Position numbers and translations under genes: made by a program. A DNA stretch of 64,000 nt from Orthonyx spaldingii (lineage: Eukaryota; Chordata; Aves; Passeriformes; Orthonychidae), in NCBI GenBank assembly GCA_013397795.1, contig VZTJ01002478.1, forward strand, positions 536,342 through 600,341. Reading direction: 5' to 3'. The notes beneath the pieces were generated by a model. It ran no database searches. It was not told where the DNA came from and worked only from the letters and a program-made list of their open reading frames with translations. Positions 38,045-51,400 of the stretch are shown here, in pieces (the first letter of the stretch is position 1; each line of letters begins with the position of its first letter).

Positions 38045-41000
38045 TGCAAATGAACAGTAAAATCTTTTATTTAATTCATTAATTTTTTCATCTTTGCTAT
38101 GTTTGGACAAATACTGGTTTGTGCCTATTTAGCTTTCTGGTACAATGAATGCCATAAAGTTAAGAAAAATATAGTTTATTGCTATTTGATTCAGATGTCT
38201 TCTGTAATTTATATAGGCTGAGACTGGAAAGCAAACATGTCTACATGTCAAACTATTTCCAGACAAGCAAGAGCAAAGACAACAAAAACTTGACTGGTGC
38301 CTAAAATAATATTGGAGATTTTTCTTAGGCTTTAAAGATTCACATTTATTTTTAGACATATATGGTTTTTCCTTTTCACTTTTCCCATTTCCTTTCTCCT
38401 TTCTTTTTTTTTTTTTTTTTGTTTGTTTGTGTGGTTGTACAGTGATTTTGGTTGAGCTCATAACGAAGTGCTTTTGATCAGCACTAAAAAAGGTCTACTG
38501 TTGAGTCCTTAAATGCAAAATCTGTGATGAGAATAAGCTTCAAGGTCTCAGAATGCTCTTATCAGATCTACTGTATGAATAGGTGTCAGCTCCCAGAGCA
38601 GATTGCATAAATCTTTCTGGTTGAGCTTGGTGAGTGCAAAGCTTAATACCCACAGGCTTGCAATCTTTTTGAAGGTGATTATAATTCAGCACCAGCTTTG
38701 CATCCTGGATGAAGGTTCCCCTTGAACACAAAGTGTGTTACATGCTTGTGTGCTAGTGATCAAAATACCCAAAAGGTTGCCAGTCTTGCAATTCTTAAAC
38801 CTGCAAAATGATGTTAAAATGCTACATTTAATCAACTCAGCTGTAAATTCAGCTATTGTAGGTTGAAGGCACAGTTCTACCTCATATGCCAAAAACTAAT
38901 TTCAGTCATGACTTTTTGTTTTACCATACTCCATGGTGTAACTCAGATTTACTGAAAGTTTATAAATGGTGTGTTTAAGATTTCCTGACTTTTTTTTTTT
39001 CTTATTTGCACATTCAGGTAACAATTACTGCCTGAGGATGCAAGTATTTACTTAATTTTCCAGTAAAAATATAAGCAGTAGATATTCGCCCATGATTGTT
39101 TAGGATAAATTTGCAGTCATACTATACAGAATTTGAAGATCTAGTTGTTGATAAGGAACAGTATATTGTTTCATGATCTGTTTATTTGATTCTTCATTTA
39201 GGCAATGGTCCCAACCTTTTCAGTTTCACAATTCTACTAAAAATTTTTATTGTGTTTTTTTACATTTACTGTGACGTATAAGTTTTGTAGTATCAATTGT
39301 CTCCAACCTCTTACTACCAAAATACTGAAGATAACAGATAATAGAGCTTATTATTGTAGCAGTCTATTAAAAATACTCTTAAAACTCTATTAATATCATA
39401 CGAAATATTTTCTTTATTAAACTGAGGTACAGTGTGATCTCAAATGTTAAAGAATATACTGCTGAAAATTTCCTCCTACTTTTAAGAGTGTGGCATAAAT
39501 GAAAGTATAGCTCAAAAAAATTCATAATATTCTTTTAGTAATTCTTTGGTTTTCGGTGATTACAAAGTAACAGACTAAATTGCAAAATTCACTGATTCAC
39601 ATGAAGTCATGCTTTCAACCTTTGATCAAACATATTTTAAGCCTACTTTAGCTGAACAATTTCATCTTCTCTTGGCAGTAAAGTGTTACGATAATTTTGT
39701 TTCAACCTCAGTACTTCCGTAGAAGAGGAATAAAACCTTTTTACTTGGAAAACAAGTCCATTTTTCATTTCTGTATCCTGTATTACAGAACACTTCTTCC
39801 CTGGCTTAGTGGTCACATCCAAAATATTGTTTATAAGGTCAAATGAAGAGCAAAGTTTGTTATAAATATGTAGACTTAAACTGGTTTATCAGATCAGTAA
39901 GTGGAGGCCCTCTTCCACTAAAAGCAAACAAACAAAAATATTCTTAATAGTTGTAAGCTTGGGAGAAGTACACTGATATGAGTTAGAATGACTCAAAGTT
40001 TGGCTATATCATACTGCTATGTCCTGTTTTAATTTTATGTTGATTTCAATGACTATTTATTGGGTATAGTATTATAGAGTGCCTGTACTGTATCTAATAC
40101 ACCACTGCTACATGGATATTATATGTACAATTACATGTACAATGTGTGTGTGTGATGATATGTGCACAAATACGCTCGTTTTCTTAAATCTTCCCTGACA
40201 ATTGTACTTTTTCTGTTGATATCAAACTCTACGTTTGATGAGAGGCTAGGAAAAGAATCACCAAAGATGAATCACCTCTCCTGTTTGTCAATCTATTCAT
40301 CAAGCCTATGGATAGTATAAAATTGTAGTAGTTAGTTGTAGCCATAACAGTATTTATATTTGAATTCCATTTGGGATGCTGTAAGGAAGTTCCAAAAAAG
40401 TTTATCATCATTTTCACTCTTGTGTTTGTACTTAAATCAGTATAAATAATAGTTATAATGGGATAGCGCCAGTCAAACCAGGGGCTGTAGTAAGATCACT
40501 GTTTTCATAAAAAACCCTACCTATTACTGAGTCTGTTTTAACAGTAAAGCTTCTTGAGTCCTGATACCTCTATGGAGGTTGTGTTGTTCTCATGCTAACA
40601 AGGCTGTATTTCAACCTAACCAGCAGCATTGCATAAGTCAGTAATAATCAAAATCTTTTGCTACCTCTGTTTCCCTAAATTTCTAAACTTGCCTGAGGTG
40701 ATATTCAAAGCCAAAAGGACAATTTCCTAGGCAGATTTATTTTATTCAACTGTGGGAAACTATGATCTCTACAAAGTAAGATATTTTGGGGTTTTTATCT
40801 TTTGGGTTGGGAGATATTTTTTCCCTCCTTCAAATTAGTTCATCCTGTCAAACTTCTGCAATAAAGAATTCTAAAGGTTCTTTTGTTTTCTAAAGGTGAA
40901 ACTATTTCTCCTAAATGTGAGGAAAGAGTTTTGCAGTAGCAGGGCTGCCAAGGATGTAAATTATGATTTTGGAAACAAGTGAATGCCATTCTTGCATGCA

Positions 41001-44000
41001 AATTTTTACATTCTGTTGTTTTTTGAAAATACTTTTATTACATATGCTAGCTTATCTTAAGGAGAAATATAAAAATATACTACAGATTTTTTAAAAAAGA
41101 AAAAATTTCCCTTGATAAGTAAAACTGAAAAAGCTGGACCAGAGGAATACATTGATGAAACAGCCACTTATAAAAAATTTGGAATGAAATGCTAGTCGCT
41201 TGAGTCCACTGCTATGATGGCTGTACCTAAATATTCAGAAATAACTATGTGGAAAAGACTGAAATCCTTTTTCAGGTACTTTTTCCTTTTCCCTTTTTAT
41301 TTTATATGCAGAAAGCATAACTGTTTTGTGGTGGAGGCTCAGGCGACCAAGGTTCCTTTCCATGGAAATAAGATGCTCACTTGACAGTAGTATCCTTAGA
41401 AATGGGAACTGAGATGCTCCACTCTGGTGAATTAGTAGTTCTTAAGGTCACACAGGGCAGCAGAACTGTAGGTGCTTGCTGTTTCTGAACAGTCTATGGA
41501 ATGAGATATGATTCTTATGCATAGCTGTACTGGCTCTGAATACCTAAATTCTACCTGAACAACACTTTATTTTACCAATATTTGTCTCGGTTTCTCATCT
41601 AGTCAGTTAATGAGATCAGAATCTCATGTATTTCCCTATTTCACGTTTCTGTATAATGTTGCTACTTCCTCTGTTGTGACTTCAGTTGCTATTGTTTATG
41701 ATAAATCTCATTATCAGTTTTATTGCGTTGTTGTGAGGAGTCTGTCAAAACATTAGGAAAAGAAACATTAGCAATATGATTTCAAACTGCATTCCCTTTT
41801 GAAACACTTGGCACTTTACGTCAGAAAGTTAGTAGCATTCTCTGTTTATTTTCATAAATATTTTTAAAACATCTCATCCTTTGAGAATGGCCATCAGTAT
41901 ATTTTTTCCCCAGCTAGAGATGGTGTCAGTAAAAGCATAGCACATTTACAGCTAGTGACAAGTTCTTGACTGACTGTCGCCAGCAAGGGGTGCTTACGAA
42001 TGCAGTAGTCAAACTCTTTTCCTGAGAGACTGTGCTTTTGCTTTACAAGGTCCAGCTTCTACTGACTTAGTGATCAATTTGATATCTTGTTTCAGAATCT
42101 CTGTTTTGAGCAGGTACATTAGACAACATCAAACTATCCCCCTCCAAGAAAGCTTGTTATGTATGAATATCCTTGACCTTATGTGAGATGTTATGGATCT
42201 GGTTCAGGTAGCATTTTTGTCGTGTTGTGAGGGCAAAATTGTAGTTGAACTTAAAATTCCTGCTGGTTCTTGGAGCATAGGTAATGTACTGCTACTGAGA
42301 AAAACACAGAGGGGAAGGCAAAAGGGAATAAATCCCACTGCTTGTAGCTCACAGGTCCTTAAAGCATACAGATTGGTTTGGCTTTGGCTTTTGTGGGGCC
42401 TTTTGTTTTGGTTTGGTTTGAGTTTTTTTAATAAATGGGGTATTTCTCACGTTTTATAAGAACATCTTCTTGTAGTAAAATTCATTCTTCTTTCCCCTAA
42501 CTGATAAAATTTTCGACTAGTGTTTCCCCTTACAATAGCTGAATCTAACAGATGAAAGAATAAAATCCACAGTGTGCATAGATGAAAATCCATGCTGATT
42601 CACCAGTATGTTGCTAAATTAACACCTGTTCACCATAATCCGTAACCACAATTGCCTCTTATCTAACTACATATGTCCTCTTGTTGCTATCTCTGTGAAT
42701 TAGTCTGCATTCTTTAGGCTACCTTGAATGATTACAGTGATTTCAGCTGGAGTGTTTATTTCAAAAGACACTTTTCCAATTGTATTCAGCATTTTAAAAA
42801 AATATCCTTTTAGTGATCCTGATTCTTATACTTAGACTGCATTTGTTAAATAAGAACGAGATTTATTGTCTGATTTAACACAAAAATACCAGCAACAGTG
42901 TTTCCTTACAGTGTTAGTGATGATACACATTTGTCAAAATTTACAAGAGAAAAGTGTGTGCTTATGTCTGGTGTACTGGTATGCACAGATGTATATATAT
43001 TTCTGTGGCAGTCCTTCTGTCCTGATTTTGGTAGGCTGGAACTACTGCTTTAGGTAAATGTTGTCAGTTGGCACAGTCAGGACTGGATTTTGAATACGTA
43101 AGTTATAGAGGATCTTCAGTGACTACAGGCAATTAATTCAAGTGTAAATGTTACTAAAAATTGCATAACACTTTCTTATGACAATATGGGAAGAGAATCC
43201 CTTTAGTGACTTCCATATATTTGGTCCATATCAAAACAAAGTAGCTTGTAAAAATAATCCCTGTGACTGCAAATACTGGTTGATATCTATATTACTTCCT
43301 GACATACTTTACTAAAATTGCACTGGGTTAAATTGAAACCAAGCCATTAAATTTTCCGCGGTTTCATTTTTAAAAATAAGGAAAATTTAAAAGCCTTTGT
43401 CTTTTAAGATACAAAGATGGGCACTGCCAATATGCCTAAAACTTGGATTTTAAAGTAATTTGAAAAACATGCAGATGAGGGTAGTAAAAGTGTTAAATAT
43501 TATTTGTTTTTTTGGAAGATTATTAATGAATATATAATGGAAGATATAATGAATTTTTGAGTAAGAGAGAAGTAAATTCTCCTCCTTCTACTTGATGGCT
43601 TGAAAATGAGGAGTACTAGTAAGAATGTAGAAAAAATGTATTGAAACCAGCCAGGCAGCAGTTCTAATAAGCACATGGGTCTGAGGCCTCCTATGAGTAG
43701 ATTTCTTGTGACAAGTTATTAACATGACTTGACATGGCAGACCTGGACGATATCAAGAACAAAGACTGTGAAGTGTAATTGTTGTGAACAGGTTCACACG
43801 CTTCTGCAGCAATACTGAAACAGCAGGGATCAAGGAATGTTCAGTATAATTAACATATCAACCTGAAGGATCCTTCATATGTATCCCTGCTTCTTATTAT
43901 CCAAAACAGAGCATACTCACTGTATTTTCTATGATTACTCTAAGTGATTCATTTCCTACAGATGCACAGTGAACTCCACTTCTGAATTAATTAGTGTATC

Positions 44001-44420
44001 TATATATGTGTGCTGTCTCTCCAAAAACAATTCTGTTGGTCAAAAATTACAGGACTCCTGAAGTCTTTTCCTAATCTGAAATTAATACCTAGTGTTGTTT
44101 TATTCACTCCCAAAAACAGATGGAACAAGACAATGACTAATACAATCTGAAGTTCTCAGTATTTAGGCTTTGGTGAAAGTATAGGCAGCATAAAGTCTAG
44201 GAGTGAGACTCTATAGCTGAGATCACTATATTGTATCACTAACCCCAGAATTCAAGTTGTCACCATTAACCTTGACAAAGTAAACATGATCTCACTGCTG
44301 CCTGTCCTCCCCTATCCTGTCCTATTTCTATTTTTGAGGTATGTAAACTTTAATGGCAGTAAAGAACATTTTCCTTTGATTACAGGAGTAGGTGCCTTTC
44401 TTTTTCCAGCACATAGTGAG
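38045..44420. other. Unique AT-rich non-coding DNA
   Basis: No gene recognised. Holds a T17 tract at 38404-38420 followed by GTTT repeats, a T/G-rich run at 42372-42427, and a good acceptor-like tract ending cattcag at 39017 with no convincing exon after it. Open frames remain below 111 codons and show no domain. Confidence 0.6.
38404..38420. repeat. Poly-T tract with GTTT units
   Basis: Seventeen consecutive T, then GTTTGTTTG. The 110-codon minus-strand frame that crosses it begins with poly-lysine-like coding and is an artefact of this tract. Confidence 0.93.
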
Positions 44421-44424
44421 CATT

Positions 44425-44700
44425 GTTGTGGTTTAGGAATGGTACTTCCCAATCCTGTGCCCCCACTGAGACTCTCCAAACCATGTGCTGCACTGTTGCT
44501 CCCTGTTTTCCCTTCGCCCTTCGCCCTTCCCCCTGCGGCAGTCTGGAGAGGACGCTTGGAGGTCCAGAAGGTAAAGATCACAGGTTGAGATAAGGACAAT
44601 GTTTTGGAAACAGCAATGAAAAAAGAAAACACACAGTAACAGGAGCAATGCTAATGACAGAGGGTACAAGAAAGAAAGTGTTGTTCTGGAAAGATACAGG
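44425..44700. mobile_element. Probable endogenous retrovirus LTR fragment
   Basis: This is the most GC-rich patch in the window. It starts with a tggttta-type sequence and continues with a C-rich segment containing three 7-bp units (cccttcg, cccttcg, cccttcc at 44510-44530). It then reads caggttgagataaggacaat and an A-rich stretch. The 'ggttgagataa.gaca' segment followed by A-rich DNA resembles avian ERV LTR repeats. No viral gene is present. The two overlapping frames here (100 and 106 codons on opposite strands) come from the base composition. Assignment is from memory of repeat character, without alignment. Confidence 0.4.
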
Positions 44701-45379
44701 TGTATAATCTAATTGGCAAAGTGGAATTTCGCTTCAAATTATTTTCTGATTTCTATGCTGTTTCATGTGTCAAGCTGAAACATCGAAATAGTTATCAATA
44801 AGTTTTGAGATGAATTGTGAAAGTGTCATATTATTATTTCAAATTTTTAAAATATAATAATATTATTAAGCTCAGTTTTAATTTATAAACGGTTGCACTG
44901 GAGGCAAGCATAGGAAACATGCTGGTTTTCAACTTTTATTTTGAAATATGCTTACTAAGACATACTGCAAAAAATCAACTTTCATTGTAGCCAGTGGTAT
45001 TTTGACATGCAGAACATCTCTTAGTAGAAGTAGGACCTCTCAAGATCAGTCTCATGAAGAGAAAAAGAAGCCTGAAAATAAGATTAGACATTACCTAATA
45101 AAAGGGCTCCTACAACATTCTTGGTAAGATAAATTAGAATATCCAGTGATGGGTCATGACAAATATTTATATATTGAGCAGTTTTTAAACAACAGCAGTT
45201 GATTTTGCAGCAGAAAGATAAAGAAGGTCTCCATCTGCAGAAGACGCTGTCTATACTGAATTCTTCAGAAAAATCATTACAACTTTATCTTAAGAAAATT
45301 ATTTTTATGGTTAGAAGATATACTAATTGTATGTATATCTATATATTTATATGTAATTCTCTGTATATGTGTTGCAGTG

Positions 45380-45470
45380 CCATGGTTTAACCCCAAGTAG
45401 CAACTAAACACCATTCAGCCGCTTGCTCATCCGCCTCAACAGCAGGATCAGAGAGAGAATTTAAAGATTA
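45380..45470. mobile_element. Fragment of avian ERV LTR-like repeat
   Basis: The segment catggtttaaccccaagtag, then caactaaacacca, cagccgcttgctca and gagagaatttaaagattag, follows the block order of a widespread avian LTR repeat. That repeat has a 'ggtttaaccccagc.ggcaactaagcacca..cagccgctcgctcactc' type sequence with a later 'gagagaat.ggaagag' segment. Only about 90 bases remain, with the C-rich middle shortened. No coding sequence is attached. Confidence 0.6.
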
Positions 45471-45474
45471 GTAG

Positions 45475-48400
45475 GAATATGTATGAATTTCTTTTAAATA
45501 GCATTAAAAAGTTTTCAAAGGACCATTTTTAAACATACATTACAAGATTTCTGACTTTCTTTTCATATCTCTGCAATTCAATATGATTATGAACAGAAGT
45601 AAATGTTAGAGAGTGCAGGGCCATAATTTTACGTCTTCTAGCTCAGGGAGTATGTATTGATTGTTTTCACATTAACCGCTCTTACTCCAACACCATTAAA
45701 GGATTAATATATATTCTTAAAATTTCATTTTCCATTATAGCCAAGCAACAAACACAGGCTCTCTAGATGTAGTACCTAAGAGTGGTACAGCATATTTCCA
45801 GCAATAAACTGCAAATTTTATACCATCATATGATTTTACTCTTCAAAAATCACTCAGATGTTCTCAATGTAGTTTACTTAGAAGTATGTACTTTTCTTAG
45901 ATTCCTACTGTATCATGGTCCCCAGGCAAAGATTTCATGGGAGTAAGAATTTTCCTTGGAAGTGGGCAATTAGCTAAAGAAAAAAGAATCAATTTCTTAT
46001 CACTTAGCCAGAGTCATAGAAGTTACTGTAATCTCTCATATCTATTTTTCATTTAAGTCTCCAAGTTATTTGCTAAGCATGAAGAGAAGAAAAAAGGGAA
46101 AAAAATTAAATCCACTGAGTACCTTATGTCAATGAGAAAGTTTCTCCTTGCTGGAGAAACAGGATTAGTACCTCTAAATTAAAAAAAAATTGCACCAAAA
46201 TCCAACCTGTCTACTAAATAACTGGCCACTGCTATTTAAGTAAAGAATAATATTTAAATTAAACATCTGAACTGCTCACAGAGTGGACTGATTTCATTTA
46301 AGGAGATGATGGATGAGGGTTAAATATTTGGGAAACATAAATTTACCGTCATGTGTTACATATGTGTGTATGTTTGTCAGTGGAAAATGCAGATATGCAT
46401 ATACATAATATGTAAATACAAAGCTACAGGTAATTAGAACCATTGGAACTCTTCGGCAATGGAGTTTTGGTGCAGTTGGCTTATGAAGCTCTCATTTGAA
46501 GGAATACTCAGTCTAATTCAGTTTAGGCAATATGCCTTAAGCTCTCATTCTGCAAGTTGCAATAATATGGGTATTCTATCCCTGGAAAGACATGCATCAA
46601 GTAATTTTCCATATTGCAGTGATGTCATCTAAGCTATCTATTTCATAGAACCCTAAAACACAAAACATAAGAAACATAATAAGTCCTTTCCTATTGTGGT
46701 ATCATCCTGCATTTAACTCAAGGTAGTTCAATTTGTCTAGCAGGTTATTAATTGTGGAAACAAGCACATATGCCTTAATCTGTTTATAAATTGTCCTAAG
46801 CATGGTTATTTTGAGTAATAGGGATAAGTAATAAATACCTCAGGATATCACTTCAATAATGTAGCCTATTCAAAATTACAAGTTATTAAGGTGGAAGTCA
46901 ACATCATAATTCGAAATACACTAAAGTATATTTACACCAACATTAGGACATGGCAACGAAAGGTTTTATTTTGGTAAAAAGTTAACCGAGAAAAGGATTA
47001 TGTACAATAAGTCATATTATGAGTGAATTTATATATTTAGCAAGCTTTTTAAGTTTTTCTGTTTAAAACAGGAGCTTCAATGGTTTGCCTACCAAACAAA
47101 CATCTTATAATAAAGAAGTCTCACATTATAAATTTTCAGATGTCTCCTTTTCAATAGAGATAAATTGTATGTATATTTCATTGTATTAAGCTTTAGGTAT
47201 CTGGATTCAATTTAAACATAAATTATTAATCATACCAAATGTATTAGAGAATTTGCTTGAGTCATTTGAAATAAAGTCAAAAATGTTAGACGACAAACCT
47301 GAGAAACAATAAATAAAACTACATAGTTCTATTCTATTCAATACATATTTTCATGCAGAATTGAGTTTGGAGAAGCGTTTCATAATTCATTGTTGGAAAA
47401 ACCCTTGCTGGTTTAGTCAAGCAAGAAAATTACCCCCAAAGCCCACAAGATTTATAATGCTTAGAAAACAAAAAGAAAAAAATGGCAACAAAAGATAAGG
47501 TCAATTCAAAACCTAATGAGACATTTTAGGCCTCATTTACATCTCTAACCTGATGCAATTCTTCAAAATGTTTTTCCCACAAATTTGCATACTAAAAGCT
47601 TATTCTTCCCTAACCAAAATGATGATGAGATTTCCCACACTAAACTAGACTTAGCATTAGTTTAAAAGCTACTTATAGTCACTTCTAGACGATGACTAGT
47701 ATATAATTTTTAAATTCACACCTCTATTAGAGCTGATAGTGCAACCAAATACTTTTTTCTTGATATATGATGCCTGTAAATTTAAAACAGAGATTTTACG
47801 GTGATTACTACAAAGTGTGGTAATTTTATCAGTGAACAGTCTTTTTTGCTAGACAAGTCTATTTTTTTTTTTAATTACAAAAATTCAAGTATGTGGATAA
47901 AGGTCTTTTGATTGGGTAAGCATCATCTGGTGAAAAGTGTATATATGGATTTCCAAAAGGCTTTCAAAGAAAACACCTTGTCAAAGGCTTTTAGGGAAAT
48001 CAAGCAGCCATGACATAAGGAAGGTCCTTGCATGGATAACTAATTGGTAGAAAGAAACACACCAGGCATATGTTCCCTGTAATCAGTAAAGCAAATTGAA
48101 AAACTAAGGTTCCCTTCACGAGAGGATACCCACCCTATGGGGATGTATGTCCTTGCAAATGTGTGGTTCAAGGCCCAGTCTTCTAGTTCTGTTTATATTT
48201 TGGTTTTCAATTGCGATTTGAATTTTAATTGAAATTTGATCTTTTCAGAAGTGGAATAAATACTGTTGTTAAAATAACACGAGGAAACAGAATATCAGTT
48301 TATTCTTCTTAGTTATAGATGAATTTTTTAATCTGGTTTAAAGTTTAGAATATTTTGTATTAGATGAAATATTTGCAGCTGAGGTGAGTAATGGAAGTAT

Positions 48401-51400
48401 TTAATGCACAAAGGAAATAATATAAATTTGGAACATTTTATGATTTGTTTAAGACACAAACTTTAGGTGCAAGTAATAATTATGAATGATATAAAATATT
48501 ATAAAATGATGAAGGTTATAAAATGCAAGCATGGTATGGGTTTAAAATTCCTTTTAAGGCATAGCCTTTACACAGGAAAGTGCTTTTTAGGATAAATGCT
48601 TACCTAAGAATTGTTAAATTTTTCATGCGCAGCCCTGAAGCGAGAAATCTGTCACCTGAAATTATCTTTGCTTTGTGTGTTTTCACACTTCTGTTAACAG
48701 TGAACTGTTAATTGATATGCACAGGAGACACCAAATAAAGCAAGATTTTGAACATGCTGCCACTTTATAGATTAGAAAGCTCACAAGGTTTCCTCCAATA
48801 ACTGATAATAAGTAACTTTTGTTTTTATGTTAGCTTTTTACATCATGCTTTGAATATATCAAAACTGTTCATCAGCTTTAGACAAATAAAGAAGTGGAAT
48901 AGGAATCTGGAATGATTTTCTTGAAAGTCCCCTGAAAACAGATGTTTGAATAGAGGGGAGTGATCCAAAATTATATCCTAGTTTTGTAGAGGGAGTAAAA
49001 TGGATTTAACTGTATTCTTGTAATACCTTAGATATTAGTTAGAATGAAACCCCATAAAGCCTTTTATAAAGGTGTTTATGGAAGTATCGGTTTCCTAAAC
49101 AAATGAGACTACAAGTTTTTAGATGCCTGTTGCTTAGTACCCAGTAATATTAGGATCTTAGAAACCTATGCAAGCTTAATCTGAGCCCTTTGACAGGTGT
49201 GATTACTATCTTAGGTGGATAAATGGGTGAATACGTATTTTTTCTAACACTTCCTGAAACATATTTCTCAATCTATAGCATGTTAAAGATTAGACCAAGG
49301 TCTAGAAAAAAGGACCGAAGTTATTCCTTAGAAAAAAATTAGGCTTCTGTGTCCAATACCTATTTCAGAAATTCCTGTCTTACTTACTGCCTGACTCTGG
49401 ATGGACCTTAACTCCAAATACATTGGGTTTTTGACCTAAAATAACCTATATTCCTTGCATGAAAAAATGCCTTGATCTTGACAACTGAGTAATGTTATCT
49501 CAATCTAATTCCTATGCATTTTTAGGGAGTCTGTGGTTTTGTTCAAGGTCAAGAAGGCAATCAGTGCAGCCAAGTTGTAGGGTTACATCTGCCTTCTTAA
49601 AGAATACTGGAGATACTAGATCCCACATGCTATTTCTGGATTGAGATGTGTAATTTGAAATTCTTCATCTCCTTCTAAAATTATGTGCTGTGCAGAATAG
49701 AATTCAAGGTTCCTTGGGCCAGCAAAATGGCAAAAAACCCTGCCAACAATAAATTTGTAGCCTCTAAACAAAAACAGTATGGCTGGAGAAATAAAAAAGG
49801 CTTAGCATTTACCACTCTTGTTTTCTATGCAATAACCACATTAAAGTACTACATGTCAGCACCTTTGCATTCTGTATTTCCTCCCTCTCCCCAGGGCGAT
49901 TCCCCTGAATAAACAGATACACTTTTTTCTTGCCAGAACATGCATTAAGCAGAAGTGTATCCTCCTGAAATACTCCTGCAAAGGGGGAAAAAAAAATTGC
50001 TGTCTTCTTTCTCAATTTTGGGAAAAAATTGTCTTATAGCCTCAAGTTTCAAAGATGTTCTCAGAGATAAGATGCCACATTGAAGAAGGAACCTTTTTAT
50101 ATCCTGTGCTCTGAGATCTTAGGCCTCAGACAGATATTTCAAACAGCTTGTCTTAGATATTGCCCATTATCTGTCTGTAAATACCTGCACATAAGTGACC
50201 CCCAGCTCAGCCTATTTGTCTCATGCTTTGTTTTATGAACCAAACTTCGACATCCTGCATCAGAAGCTTTCTCTTAAGGAGCTCTGAATTCCATACTGCA
50301 GACCAGTTGTCTAAACATTAACTATACATTATTTAACTTTCAGCTTTGTTAGTCTCTTCCAGCTTTTTTGTTGATCAGTGATCATTGTCAAAATATAAGA
50401 AAGATTTTTCATCACTCTTAGTAAGAACTCTGTCTCTGCAAGAAATTTTCCCAGGTCTTGTGGCAGGCAAACATACCTTCTATAGGGGTTGCAAAATCTT
50501 ACTGGCTTCACTTACATGAGAATGACCTTTTGTTATTCTCATGCTTTTTAAACCTCTCTGTCATAGTTATTTTCAGTAGTTCTTTGCCCTTCTGTTTCTC
50601 TCGTCACCCGACTGCATTCATGTTGGCGTACAGAACTCGAGCTATTTTCTGCCCATATGGTCTCAGTGAGTTAATCCATTTCTAGATTGTTGTACGTCAG
50701 TGCTGAGCAGTCTTAAATATTTTCTTGTGCATTTCCATCTGGAAGTCAACATCTCACCTCCTGTCTTTCTAATATCTTTTTGTAGCAATTGCATAGATTC
50801 CTCAGAGCACAGGGAGAATTGAAATTGCTCCTTTTAAAATTCTGTTTCTTTTGCTTTTCCTCTTTCTGCAGCACTGGCAGCTACTGCATTATTGTACCAG
50901 ACATTTATTTTTATTTGAATTGCATGTGTTAATTAATTAACATTATTATTTCAAATTAATTTTTAAAAAAAGTCTACAGCTGTATTTTGCTTTAAAAATT
51001 ATTTTTATTATTGCTAGATGCTGGATGATTGAGAGAGGACAAACCTGTCTATAGGAATCTATGTTTCACAAATGTAAATATTTCTCATTTATAAATAATA
51101 TAGGATCTTCACAGTTTAGTGTCTCTTGGTTTTGGTAGTAATATTTTCATAATTTTCTTACTTAATTATTTTTAATATTTCAGTATCTTATCATCATCTT
51201 TATTTGTGATGCCAAAGAATGCCAGTTCTACTTTCTCCCTTTAAATAAATTTGTCAGAATTCATCATCTTTAAATTGCAACAGTGCTCTTTTCAAGGATT
51301 CCAAAACATAGAACTTCGGTAAAGGCCTTTGTGACAATAAGCTGCATTAAGCATGGCCTTTTAAATGTTTTATTGGTTATTCTCACTTTAATTTATTAAT

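Noticed and set aside
38129..38461. 110-codon minus-strand frame with a Lys-rich start
   Set aside because: The Lys-rich part comes from the poly-T tract; the rest is unrecognisable.
39000..39025. Acceptor-like poly-T tract ending cattcag followed by gtaaca (recursive-site-like)
   Set aside because: The donor half lacks the +5 G; much weaker than the 17.87-kb motif.
44286..44632. Opposite-strand frames of 100 and 106 codons
   Set aside because: They overlap each other on opposite strands inside a GC-rich LTR-like patch; the openness follows from base composition.
50540..50870. Stretch with mixed composition that looked like an old repeat
   Set aside because: I could not match it to any block order of a known element.
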